DNA of 20,826 bases from an uncultured Allomuricauda sp. (lineage in GTDB: Bacteria > Bacteroidota > Bacteroidia > Flavobacteriales > Flavobacteriaceae). The DNA is taken from assembly GCA_937911965.1 (NCBI GenBank), contig CALDPL010000049.1, positions 1 through 20,826 of the forward strand, written 5' to 3'. The notes below the pieces were generated by a model that saw nothing but the letters and a program-made list of their open reading frames with translations, was not told the DNA's origin and did not search any database. Positions 14,892 to 20,826 of the stretch are shown here, piece after piece (the first letter of the stretch is position 1; each line of letters starts with the position of its first letter). Position numbers and translations under genes: made by a program.

Positions 14892-15101
14892 CTATTGGAT
14901 GCCCTCGACCAGGTCCTTTTTACAATCCTGCTCCTCGGGAAGTTTTCCGCAGAAGCCACAGGCGGCACCCTCCTGGTTCAAAAAGGGGCTCTGGCTGGCA
15001 CAGGTACCTGCGAATTCCCCGCCTTTTTTTGCCCATATCTTGATGGCTATCCCGGCTACGCCAAGGGCCAGAATTCCGATTGTCAATAATAGTAACTTCA
15101 T
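14892..15101 (-). CDS. Small membrane-anchored protein with four cysteines
   Basis: 69 residues from the ATG at 15101; a start further upstream at 15143 would precede the promoter box at 15117-15124. One N-terminal membrane segment (about 2-22) is followed by IKIWAKKGGEFAGTCASQSPF and a short exposed tail with cysteines at 34, 48, 51 and 60, including C-G-F-C (48-51). I recognise it as the 'membrane or secreted protein' found beside a sigma factor and lipA in flavobacteria, but no function is known. The CxxC spacing could bind a metal or form a disulfide; that is inference. It has no lipobox. It is the first gene of the run sigma factor, lipA, gap, kinase. Confidence 0.8.
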   Translation of the reverse strand: MKLLLLTIGILALGVAGIAIKIWAKKGGEFAGTCASQSPFLNQEGAACGFCGKLPEEQDCKKDLVEGIQ

Positions 15102-15116
15102 GGTCAAATATTTGTA

Positions 15117-15143
15117 CAAAGGTACAAAATACGCAATCAACAA
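15117..15143 (-). promoter_or_regulatory. Bacteroidota-type promoter upstream of the small membrane protein
   Basis: On the minus strand TACCTTTG (15124 to 15117) is an exact TAnnTTTG match, with TTG 16 bases further upstream (15141-15143), slightly shorter than the usual spacing. A transcript would begin about 10 bases before the ATG at 15101. It lies between the anti-sigma stop and the small protein gene and marks a new transcription unit. Confidence 0.55.
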
Positions 15144-15171
15144 GCAGGGAACTTAAGGAAACTTTGGGGTC

Positions 15172-15930
15172 CTAGTAGCTGATATTCGCCACAATGTGCT
15201 CCACGGAAGGTGAACTGTTGCCGCCCTGAGGCTCCACGGTGATATAGCTTATGGCCTTTTCCCCATAGGGAAGGGCGAGGAGCTTGTCCTTGTCCTTGAT
15301 CTGCTTGATCACCCCCAGGTTGACCAATTCCCCATTGACCTCGGTCCACATCTGGAACACTTTGTTCTCCGGAAGTTCGGGAACGTTGCCCAAATTGATA
15401 TAGGAGAGTTTCTTGACGGGGTTGATGTAGGCGACGGCCTTGAGGTCCTTTCCCTCTTCCTTGCCCTTGACCTCGACCCGTTTGGTATCCGGGTTGTTCA
15501 ACACGATGAATTGGTTCCTCATGTCCTCCAATTGGTTCATCATATTGCTTTCCAAGTATTTGATCTTGTTGTTGACCAGGGTGTTCTCCTGTTGCAGGCT
15601 CTGGTTCTGGTTCCAGAAGAAATAGGAGGAACCTGCAAAGAACGCAATGGCCACACAGGCCGCCACGGCGTATTTGTAGAACCGTACCAAGGTCTTTTTC
15701 TCCTTTTTGGCGCTGCGTACAATGATTTCCTTCAGGCCTTCGGGAGTGGGCCTGGAAAACATTTTGGCAAAGGCCTCCAAATTGGCCTGGAGCTGCCCAT
15801 AGGCCTCCCGTACCTCAGGGTACATGGCGATGTACCTTTCGGTCTGCTGGGCCTCTTCCTTGGTGGTCTGGTCCAAAAGATACTTTTCCAAAAGGTCGGA
15901 ATCCAGAAATTTGTTTATTTTTTCCTTCAT
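15172..15930 (-). CDS. Anti-sigma factor of RskA type
   Basis: 252 residues. The N-terminal cytoplasmic part (1-80) is an anti-sigma-like helical domain (DLLEKYLLDQTTKEEAQQTERYIAMYPEV) that lacks the zinc-binding His-x3-Cys-x2-Cys of many anti-sigma factors. A membrane segment lies at about 84-106, a periplasmic coiled coil at about 108-142, and the rest is an RskA-type domain (SYINLGNVPELPENKVFQMW, YITVEPQGG). It should hold the sigma factor encoded immediately upstream in an inactive complex at the inner membrane and release it on proteolysis or an envelope signal. The start ATG overlaps the sigma stop as ATGA, showing translational coupling. The signal it responds to is not evident. Confidence 0.92.
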   Translation of the reverse strand: MKEKINKFLDSDLLEKYLLDQTTKEEAQQTERYIAMYPEVREAYGQLQANLEAFAKMFSRPTPEGLKEIIVRSAKKEKKTLVRFYKYAVAACVAIAFFAGSSYFFWNQNQSLQQENTLVNNKIKYLESNMMNQLEDMRNQFIVLNNPDTKRVEVKGKEEGKDLKAVAYINPVKKLSYINLGNVPELPENKVFQMWTEVNGELVNLGVIKQIKDKDKLLALPYGEKAISYITVEPQGGNSSPSVEHIVANISY

Positions 15931-16493
15931 GACAATAGATTTAAAATCAGGGCCAAAGCCATGGTCGTACCGTATATTTTTCCAAGTTCTCGAAGGCCGA
16001 TCTTCAATCTTGATTTGATCGTGCCCAAGGGTATGTCCAGTTCCTCACTGGCCTCCTGCTGGGTCATTCCCCCAAAGAACAGGGCCTCCAATACGACCCT
16101 GTATTTGTCTTCCAATTTGTCCAGGTTGTCCTGGATGTCCATATGGTCCGGGTCAATCCCCTTCACTCCAACATTATATACGTCCGAGACATCGATTTGG
16201 ATTTCCCTTCCCGCCTTATTGTTGGTCGACCTCAACTTGTCGATCGCCGTGTTTCGGGTGATCCGGAAAAGCCAGGTAAAAAGCTTGGCTTTTGAAGAGT
16301 CGTAGGAGTCGGCCTTTTTCCAAATTTTGATAAAACTTTCCTGGAGCACGTCCTGGGCAAGGTCGTCGTCCTTGACCACTTTATGGGCCACCCCATAGAG
16401 GGTGTCCCCATAGTTTTCGTAGAGCAGGGCGATGGCCCTGTCATTCTTCTCCGCCAAGAGGGAAACGATATGTTTCTCGATCAATGTGCTCAT
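15927..16493 (-). CDS. ECF RNA polymerase sigma factor (SigK-like), paired with RskA-type anti-sigma
   Basis: 188 residues. Region 2: RAIALLYENYGDTLYGVAHK, DLAQDVLQESFIKIWKKADSYD and FTWLFRITRNTAIDKLRS. Region 4: LEDKYRVVLEALFFGGMTQQ, then ASEELDIPLGTIKSRLKIGLREL, with the typical helix-turn-helix. The GTIKSRL recognition helix and the adjacent RskA-type gene agree with the SigK-like ECF group. The stop codon overlaps the anti-sigma start by four bases (ATGA). The last residues (ALALILNLLS) are unusually hydrophobic. A possible promoter lies at 16532-16566. Target genes cannot be deduced from the window. Confidence 0.94.
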   Translation of the reverse strand: MSTLIEKHIVSLLAEKNDRAIALLYENYGDTLYGVAHKVVKDDDLAQDVLQESFIKIWKKADSYDSSKAKLFTWLFRITRNTAIDKLRSTNNKAGREIQIDVSDVYNVGVKGIDPDHMDIQDNLDKLEDKYRVVLEALFFGGMTQQEASEELDIPLGTIKSRLKIGLRELGKIYGTTMALALILNLLS

Positions 16494-16531
16494 TTGCTTC
16501 GGTTTGGAAAAAATGTTCCGGGGCCAAAAAT

Positions 16532-16566
16532 CTAAAATAGGGTTTAAATCGTATATACTGCAACAA
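16532..16566 (-). promoter_or_regulatory. Possible promoter of the sigma/anti-sigma operon
   Basis: On the minus strand TTG (16566-16564 or 16563-16561) and TATTTTAG (16539-16532), 21 bases apart, loosely match the -33/-7 elements. The -7 box deviates from TAnnTTTG at its end. An ECF sigma factor may well drive its own promoter, in which case another sequence in 16494-16600 would be the real one. Confidence 0.3.
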
Positions 16567-16600
16567 CAAGTTTTAAAATCTGGCTTTTGCCGGAGGCCTC

Positions 16601-16631
16601 AAAAAATAAAATATAGGACCCAAATCCTATA
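16601..16631 (-). terminator. Probable terminator of the aminotransferase-murB operon
   Basis: On the minus strand a 7-bp stem TATAGGA/TCCTATA (plus 16612-16618 and 16625-16631) with a 6-base loop is followed by a T-rich run (plus 16601-16611). A second hairpin closer to murB pairs ACCCCTG (16668-16674) with CAGGGGT (16690-16696) and touches the murB stop codon, but lacks a T run. Apart from these the gap 16494-16695 holds only the possible sigma-operon promoter. Confidence 0.5.
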
Positions 16632-16695
16632 AAGTCTATAAAAGTTTGGTTAGTTTGGTTTGGTATGACCCCTGTTCTTGTTCTCAAGGCAGGGG

Positions 16696-17775
16696 TTATT
16701 TTATGATGTTGACCTCGGGGTGGAGTTCAAGGCCAAATTTTCGCTTCACCTCGCCTTGGATCTTTTGGGCCAAATCCAGGATTTCCCTCCCACTTGCCTG
16801 CCCGTAATTGACCAGGACCAGGGCCTGTTTTTCATGCACCCCGGCATCGCCGAAGCGTTTGCCCTTAAAGCCGCACTGTTCGATCAGCCATGCGGCCGGG
16901 ATCTTGAACCGTTCCCCGTCCAGTTCGTAAAAGGGGATCTTGGGATTTTGTTTTTTAAGCTTTTCGAACTGCTTCCCTCCAGCAGCAGGATAATGCGGAA
17001 TGTCGGGATGATTGCAGATAATATTCTGAAATTCTGATTCTGAGATGGTGGGATTTTTGAAAAAACTTCCACTGTTGCCAAGGACCTTTGGATCTGGAAG
17101 CTTTTGGCTCCGGATGGCGATCACCACATCGGAAATGTCCCGGATCGTGGGGTAAACGATCCCGCGCTCCCGAAGTTCCGTCTCTATGGCCCCGTAATTG
17201 GTGTGCAATGCATGGTCCTTTTTGGTCAATCTCAGGGTCACCGAGCTGATGATGTACTTATCCTTGGCCCCTTGTTTGAAAATGGAGTCCCTGTATCCGA
17301 ACCGGCAGTCCCCGGCATCAAAGGCCAGCAGTTCCCCGGTCTTGACCTCCATGGCCTCACAGCTGACGAACACATCCTTGAGTTCCACCCCATAGGCCCC
17401 GATGTTCTGAATGGGGGCCGTGCCCACCTGTCCGGGGATCAGGGAGAGGTTCTCCAGGCCCCCGTAGTCCCGATCTAGGCACCACAGCACCAGATCGTGC
17501 CAGTTTTCACCGGCCATGGCCTTGACCTCCACGTATTTTTCATTCTCCTCCACGATCTGTATGCCCTTCATGGCCATGTGGATGACCAGGGCGTCGATGT
17601 CCTTTACCAGCAGCATATTGCTGCCTCCCCCCAGAATGAATTTCTTGGTATAGGCCTCCAACTCCAGCACCTTCTGAAGCTGTACGGGTCCACTGACTTC
17701 CACAAAGAACCTGGCCTTGGCATCCAGGCCAAAGCTGTTGTACTTTTTAAGGGATATGTTCTCCTGTATGTTCAC
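16696..17775 (-). CDS. murB: UDP-N-acetylenolpyruvoylglucosamine reductase
   Basis: 359 residues from a GTG at 17775, directly after the TAA of the upstream gene. MurB reduces UDP-GlcNAc-enolpyruvate to UDP-MurNAc with NADPH and FAD, in cytoplasmic peptidoglycan precursor synthesis. Seen: N-terminal NISLKKYNSFGLDAKARF, FAD-binding KKFILGGGSNMLL, LENLSLIPGQVGTAPIQNIGAYGVE, FGYRDSIFK, the catalytic serine in GSFFKNP, AAWLIEQCGFKG, and the acid residue in GVHEKQALVLVNYG. The length and the extra C-terminal segment fit the E. coli-like type I MurB. IPGQVGTAP, where IPGTVGAAP is usual, is a mild departure in the FAD-binding region. No ATG is nearby, and NIQENISLKKYN aligns with the usual N-terminus, so GTG initiation is probable. 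Confidence 0.95.
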   Translation of the reverse strand: MNIQENISLKKYNSFGLDAKARFFVEVSGPVQLQKVLELEAYTKKFILGGGSNMLLVKDIDALVIHMAMKGIQIVEENEKYVEVKAMAGENWHDLVLWCLDRDYGGLENLSLIPGQVGTAPIQNIGAYGVELKDVFVSCEAMEVKTGELLAFDAGDCRFGYRDSIFKQGAKDKYIISSVTLRLTKKDHALHTNYGAIETELRERGIVYPTIRDISDVVIAIRSQKLPDPKVLGNSGSFFKNPTISESEFQNIICNHPDIPHYPAAGGKQFEKLKKQNPKIPFYELDGERFKIPAAWLIEQCGFKGKRFGDAGVHEKQALVLVNYGQASGREILDLAQKIQGEVKRKFGLELHPEVNIIK

Positions 17776-18966
17776 TTAGTCCTTGTATTGTTTCAGGGCG
17801 CTGCCCAAGAGCCTCACCGCTCTTTGAAGTTCCGCTATTTCCAGCACATAGGCGATCCTGATCTGGTTTTTTCCAAGGCCGGGGGTGGAATAGAAGCCCG
17901 CGGCCGGGGCCACCATCACGGTTTCCCCGTCCTCTTGGAATTCCTCCAAGAGCCATTGTGCAAAGGCATCGGCATCCTTTACGGGGAGTTCCACCACACA
18001 GTAGAAGGCCCCTTTGGGCACGGCCACCTTGACGCCCTCGAGCTTTTGGAGTCCCTCGACCAAAGCGTTCCTGCGGGCCAGGTATTCCCGGATGACCCCG
18101 TCGAAATATTCCTGGGGGGTGTCCAGGGCGGCCTCACTGGCAATCTGGGCAAAGGTGGGGGGGGAAAGGCGTGCCTGTGCAAATTTCATGGCCGTTTTGA
18201 TGACCGATTCGTTCCTGGAGACCAAACAACCGATCCGGGCCCCGCACATGGAGTAGCGTTTGGAAACGGAATCCACCAATATGGCGTGCCGGGCCAGCCC
18301 CGGGAGTTCCATGATGGAATGGTGCCTTTTGCCGTCATAGGTGAATTCGCGATAGACCTCGTCCGCGATCAAAAACAGATCGTGCCTTTTGACCAGTTCG
18401 GCCAATTGTTCCACCTCCTCCTTGCTGTACAGGTAGCCCGTGGGGTTACCGGGATTGCAGATCAGGATCGCCTTGGTCCCGGGGCTGATGAGTTTTTCAA
18501 ATTCGGATATGGGGGGCAGGGCGAAATTCGTATCGATGGAGGAGGGGATGGGCACCACCTTCACCCCTGAGGCTATTGCAAAGCCGTTGTAATTGGCGTA
18601 GAAGGGTTCCGGGATGATGATCTCGTCCCCCTGGTCCATGACGGTCCCCATGGCAAAGGACAGGGCCTCCGAGCCCCCGGTGGTCACCAAGATCTCCCCT
18701 GCGGTGACCCTTATGTTTTTCGATGCGTAATAGCCCGCAATCTTTTCCCTGTAGGCCTGGGAGCCCTCGGTCATGCTGTAGGCCAATACTTCGATTTTGT
18801 GGTTCCTGACCGCGTCCAGGGCCACCTTGGGGGTCTTGATATCGGGCTGCCCGATGTTCAGGTGGATCACCTTGATGCCCCGCTTTTTGGCGGCTTCCGC
18901 ATAGGGCACCAGTTTACGGATGGGGGAGGCCGGCATGTGCCTGCCTTTTTCGGAGATTTTAGGCAT
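17776..18966 (-). CDS. Pyridoxal-phosphate-dependent class I aminotransferase (aspartate aminotransferase-like)
   Basis: 396 residues from the ATG at 18966; a TTG 18 bases upstream is less likely. A fold type I aminotransferase, cytoplasmic, transferring amino groups between amino acids and 2-oxo acids. Seen: HLNIGQPDIKTP near the N-terminus, VTTGGSEALSFAMG (cofactor phosphate loop), ICNPGNPTGYLYSKEE with the conserved Asn and Pro, LIADEVYREFTYDG with the cofactor Asp and Tyr, and the Schiff-base Lys in DSVSKRYSMCGARIGC, with the conserved Arg for the substrate carboxylate near NQIRIAYV. The SKRYSMCGARIG form occurs in aspartate aminotransferase-type proteins of Bacteroidota, but substrate specificity cannot be read from sequence. 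murB follows without a gap, so the two share a transcript. Confidence 0.93.
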   Translation of the reverse strand: MPKISEKGRHMPASPIRKLVPYAEAAKKRGIKVIHLNIGQPDIKTPKVALDAVRNHKIEVLAYSMTEGSQAYREKIAGYYASKNIRVTAGEILVTTGGSEALSFAMGTVMDQGDEIIIPEPFYANYNGFAIASGVKVVPIPSSIDTNFALPPISEFEKLISPGTKAILICNPGNPTGYLYSKEEVEQLAELVKRHDLFLIADEVYREFTYDGKRHHSIMELPGLARHAILVDSVSKRYSMCGARIGCLVSRNESVIKTAMKFAQARLSPPTFAQIASEAALDTPQEYFDGVIREYLARRNALVEGLQKLEGVKVAVPKGAFYCVVELPVKDADAFAQWLLEEFQEDGETVMVAPAAGFYSTPGLGKNQIRIAYVLEIAELQRAVRLLGSALKQYKD

Positions 18967-19055
18967 TTGTTGAATTTTAGGCAAAAATGGGAACTTTAGC
19001 CCTTGAAAACAACAGAATTGGGTATTATTTACAGCTTCGATTTTGTGTTAAAATT

Positions 19056-19087
19056 GGAGGTTGGTTTTCTTCAATTTCGTACCTTAC
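19056..19087 (+). promoter_or_regulatory. Possible promoter of the secreted aspartic protease gene
   Basis: TTG ending at 19056 and TACCTTAC at 19080-19087, spaced by 23 bases, partly match the -33/-7 elements; the last bases of the -7 box depart from consensus. A start near 19095 would put the leader just before the TTG (19117) and ATG (19138) start candidates. It lies in the 150-base divergent region shared with the aminotransferase gene. Confidence 0.3.
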
Positions 19088-19116
19088 CTGTATCCAATCG
19101 ATTAAATGCAAGAACG

Positions 19117-20445
19117 TTGGGCAAAAGGATCTACATTATGGCATTGCTGTTGCTGCCGATTTCCCTTTTGGCACAGCAGTATCTTTTGCCCAAGGACAGG
19201 GATTCCGATAAGATCAGGTTCGAGCTGATCAACAACCTGATCATCATCCCGGTGGAGATCAACGGAACCGAACTGACCTTTATCCTGGATTCCGGGGTGA
19301 GCAAGCCCATACTCTTCAATATTACCCAATCGGATTCCATTTCCATCAACAAGGTATCGGAGATCACCATACGGGGCCTTGGTACCGGGGAGCCCATGAA
19401 GGCCTTGAGCTCCAGGGGAAATGATTTCCGCATTGGGAAGGCCAGGAACCCGGGCCAGTCCCTGTACGTGGTCCTGGACCGGAACATCAACCTTTCCACG
19501 GTCCTGGGTTTTCCGGTGCACGGGATCATGGGCTACGACCTGTTCCGTGACTTTGTGGTGGAGATCAATTACAGGGCCCGGACCCTCAAACTGCACGACC
19601 CAAAGACCTATCGGCCCAGATCAAATCGCAGAAGCCAGACCATTCCCCTGGAGATCCAGGAGCAAAAGGCCTATGTGAAGGGAACCGTCCTTATGAAGGA
19701 CTCGGCCAATGTGCCGGTCAAACTTTTGGTCGATACGGGCAGCAGCGATGCCCTATGGCTGTTCCCCGAACCCGACAAGGGGCTTGAGGTTCCCGTTAAA
19801 AACTATGAGGATCATTTGGGAACCGGCCTCAGCGGGGAAATTTATGGCAAGCGAAGCAAGGTGGGGGGCATCAAGATCGGGGATTTTGTACTGAAAGAGG
19901 CCAAGGTGGCCTTTCCCTATTGGGAGTCCTTTGCCGGACTGGCCCGTATGGGGGGGCGTGACGGCAGTTTGGGCGGGGAGGTGCTCAAGCGCTTCAATAT
20001 GGTCTTTGACTATTCCCGGGGGGAACTGACCCTGAAAAAGAACGGAAACTTCAAGGAACCCTTCCAATACAATATGGCCGGACTTCGACTGCAGCACAAC
20101 GGGCTCCGATATATCGCGGAGAGCATTGCCGGGCCCGGAGGGGTGGTCAAGGCCGAGGAGTCCACCTTTGGGAACGTACAGATCTTGTTGGAACACAAGA
20201 CCCGATTGAGCCTGGTGCCCGAGATCATTGTCTCCGGGATACGGGCGGACAGTCCGGCGGCCCTGGCGGGCCTGCGGGAGGGGGATGTTATCCTGGCGGT
20301 GAACGGGCGAAGGATTCACCGGTATAAGCTGCAGGACATCCTTGAGATGATCAATGAAAAAGAGGGGAAGCGCATCCGGCTTTTGATCGAACGCTACAAT
20401 AGGGATTTGATTTTCTCCTTTGTGCTCAAGAAGGTCTTTGATTAG
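19117..20445 (+). CDS. Secreted aspartic (retropepsin-like) protease with PDZ domain
   Basis: 442 residues from a TTG at 19117, which gives a normal signal peptide (Lys-Arg, then a hydrophobic core ending LLAQQ); the ATG at 19138 would leave a signal of only 13 residues without positive charge, but cannot be excluded. Two aspartyl-protease half domains follow: the first with FILDSGVSKPI (Asp58-Ser-Gly), the second with LLVDTGSSDALWL (Asp206-Thr-Gly), each with a later hydrophobic-hydrophobic-Gly segment (GIMGYDLFRDFVVEINY and GSLGGEVLKRFNMVFDY). A PDZ domain occupies about 370-430 (VSGIRADSPAALAGLREGDVILAVNG). The layout matches aspartyl protease/PDZ proteins of Bacteroidota, expected in the periplasm or outside the cell. 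Substrate unknown. The first active-site motif is DSG rather than DTG. Confidence 0.88.
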   Translation: MGKRIYIMALLLLPISLLAQQYLLPKDRDSDKIRFELINNLIIIPVEINGTELTFILDSGVSKPILFNITQSDSISINKVSEITIRGLGTGEPMKALSSRGNDFRIGKARNPGQSLYVVLDRNINLSTVLGFPVHGIMGYDLFRDFVVEINYRARTLKLHDPKTYRPRSNRRSQTIPLEIQEQKAYVKGTVLMKDSANVPVKLLVDTGSSDALWLFPEPDKGLEVPVKNYEDHLGTGLSGEIYGKRSKVGGIKIGDFVLKEAKVAFPYWESFAGLARMGGRDGSLGGEVLKRFNMVFDYSRGELTLKKNGNFKEPFQYNMAGLRLQHNGLRYIAESIAGPGGVVKAEESTFGNVQILLEHKTRLSLVPEIIVSGIRADSPAALAGLREGDVILAVNGRRIHRYKLQDILEMINEKEGKRIRLLIERYNRDLIFSFVLKKVFD

Positions 20446-20448
20446 GTC

Positions 20449-20485
20449 AAAAAAAAATCCCCGAAAAACATCTGCTTTCCGGGGA
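20449..20485 (-). terminator. Strong Rho-independent terminator of the DUF1573 gene
   Basis: On the minus strand TCCCCGGAAA pairs with TTTTCGGGGA (10 bp with one G-T pair, 8-base loop; outer arms at plus 20480-20485 and 20458-20463), followed by nine T residues (plus 20449-20457). It lies 27 bases past the DUF1573 stop. On the plus strand the hairpin lacks a T run, so it mainly serves the minus strand. Confidence 0.85.
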
Positions 20486-20512
20486 CTTCCATTTAAATTT
20501 TCCTTTTCTTGT

Positions 20513-20826
20513 TTATATTGCTCCTTGACCTTTTACGGTTCCTTTGATCTTAAGCACCTTTGTAGGGGTGTCCGCATTGGAGGTCACCGTGATGGCCTTT
20601 CTGATGGGGCCAACCCTGTTGGTGTCGTACTTCACCTCGATCTTTCCGGTCTTTCCGGGTTGAATGGGACCTTCGGGTTTCTTGGGAATGGTACATCCAC
20701 AGCTGGATTTCACATTGCTGATCACCAAGGGAGCGGTTCCGACGTTGGTAAATTCAAATACACGGACGCCGTTGCTTCCCTTCTCGATTTCCCCGTAATC
20801 GATGGTCTCACTCTTGAACTGGATTT
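20513..20826 (-). CDS. DUF1573 family protein (partial, 5' end outside window)
   Basis: About 104 C-terminal codons are visible; the reading frame stays open to the window edge, so the N-terminus, probably with a signal peptide, is missing. The family is recognised by FEFTNVGTAPLVISNVKSSCGCT followed by P-x-PGKTGKIEVKYDTNRVGPIRKAITVTSN and VLKIKGTVK. This is an immunoglobulin-like fold of about 100 residues common in secreted or periplasmic proteins of Bacteroidota. The conserved SCGCT cysteine pair is present. Function unknown. The gene converges on the aspartic protease gene and ends in a strong terminator. Confidence 0.92.
   Translation of the reverse strand, partial: IQFKSETIDYGEIEKGSNGVRVFEFTNVGTAPLVISNVKSSCGCTIPKKPEGPIQPGKTGKIEVKYDTNRVGPIRKAITVTSNADTPTKVLKIKGTVKGQGAI

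Noticed and set aside
16668..16696. Hairpin ACCCCTG/CAGGGGT as the main murB terminator
   Set aside because: It overlaps the murB stop codon and is not followed by a T run on the minus strand; the stem at 16612-16631 with a T-rich run fits better.
17497..18570. 357-codon plus-strand open frame opposite murB and the aminotransferase
   Set aside because: It spans the junction of two well-supported minus-strand genes with intact catalytic motifs and shows no domain of its own.
1..20826. tRNA, rRNA, CRISPR arrays, prophage, toxin-antitoxin or transposase genes
   Set aside because: None was recognised on either strand; nearly all sequence is accounted for by protein genes and short gaps.

Overview
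The window reads as chromosomal DNA of a member of the Bacteroidota, most likely a Flavobacteriaceae with fairly high GC. Three things point there. The families DUF5777, tRNA_anti-like OB-fold, the flavobacterial GAPDH paralog and the Nif3/coiled-coil pair are typical of the group. Several genes are preceded by the Bacteroidota -7 element TAnnTTTG rather than a sigma70 -10 box. Ribosome binding sites are weak. GC is around the low to mid fifties by eye, which fits genera such as Robiginitalea better than Flavobacterium, but I cannot name the genus from sequence alone. No tRNA, rRNA, CRISPR array, insertion sequence or phage gene was seen, and coding density is high. The longest stretch without a gene is about 275 bases (6914-7189).

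Region 1 (1-6138) is the accessory-looking part. A membrane sensor/regulator cut by the window edge (777 to 1, minus) is transcribed away from a plus-strand cluster of envelope genes: a lipoprotein with one c-type haem motif, a YceI protein, a membrane-anchored OB-fold protein, a DUF5777 outer-membrane-type protein, a lipoprotein joining two PF03640-type modules to a cupredoxin domain, a terminator and a good promoter, then a second YceI and a second DUF5777. Haem, probable copper and probable quinone/lipid-binding modules together suggest a periplasmic/outer-membrane redox or lipid-carrier system. An 11-bp perfect inverted repeat lies in the divergent intergenic region. This is my best candidate for an undescribed system.

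Region 2 (6149-10116) is housekeeping: a CPBP-family membrane protease, a coiled-coil protein of the CT398/zinc-ribbon family that has lost its cysteines, a Nif3-family protein, and lpxK (lipid A 4'-kinase) divergent from nif3.

Region 3 (10113-15101, minus) holds, in transcription order, a 69-residue cysteine-containing membrane protein, an ECF-type sigma factor, lipA (lipoyl synthase), a gap paralog (GAPDH) and a TPR hybrid histidine kinase whose likely TTG start overlaps the gap stop. The kinase and lpxK converge and overlap at their stop codons.

Region 4 (15172-20826) holds an ECF sigma/anti-sigma pair (minus), murB preceded by an aminotransferase in one operon (minus), a divergent secreted aspartic protease with a PDZ domain (plus), and the 3' part of a DUF1573 protein (minus, cut by the window end) with a strong terminator.
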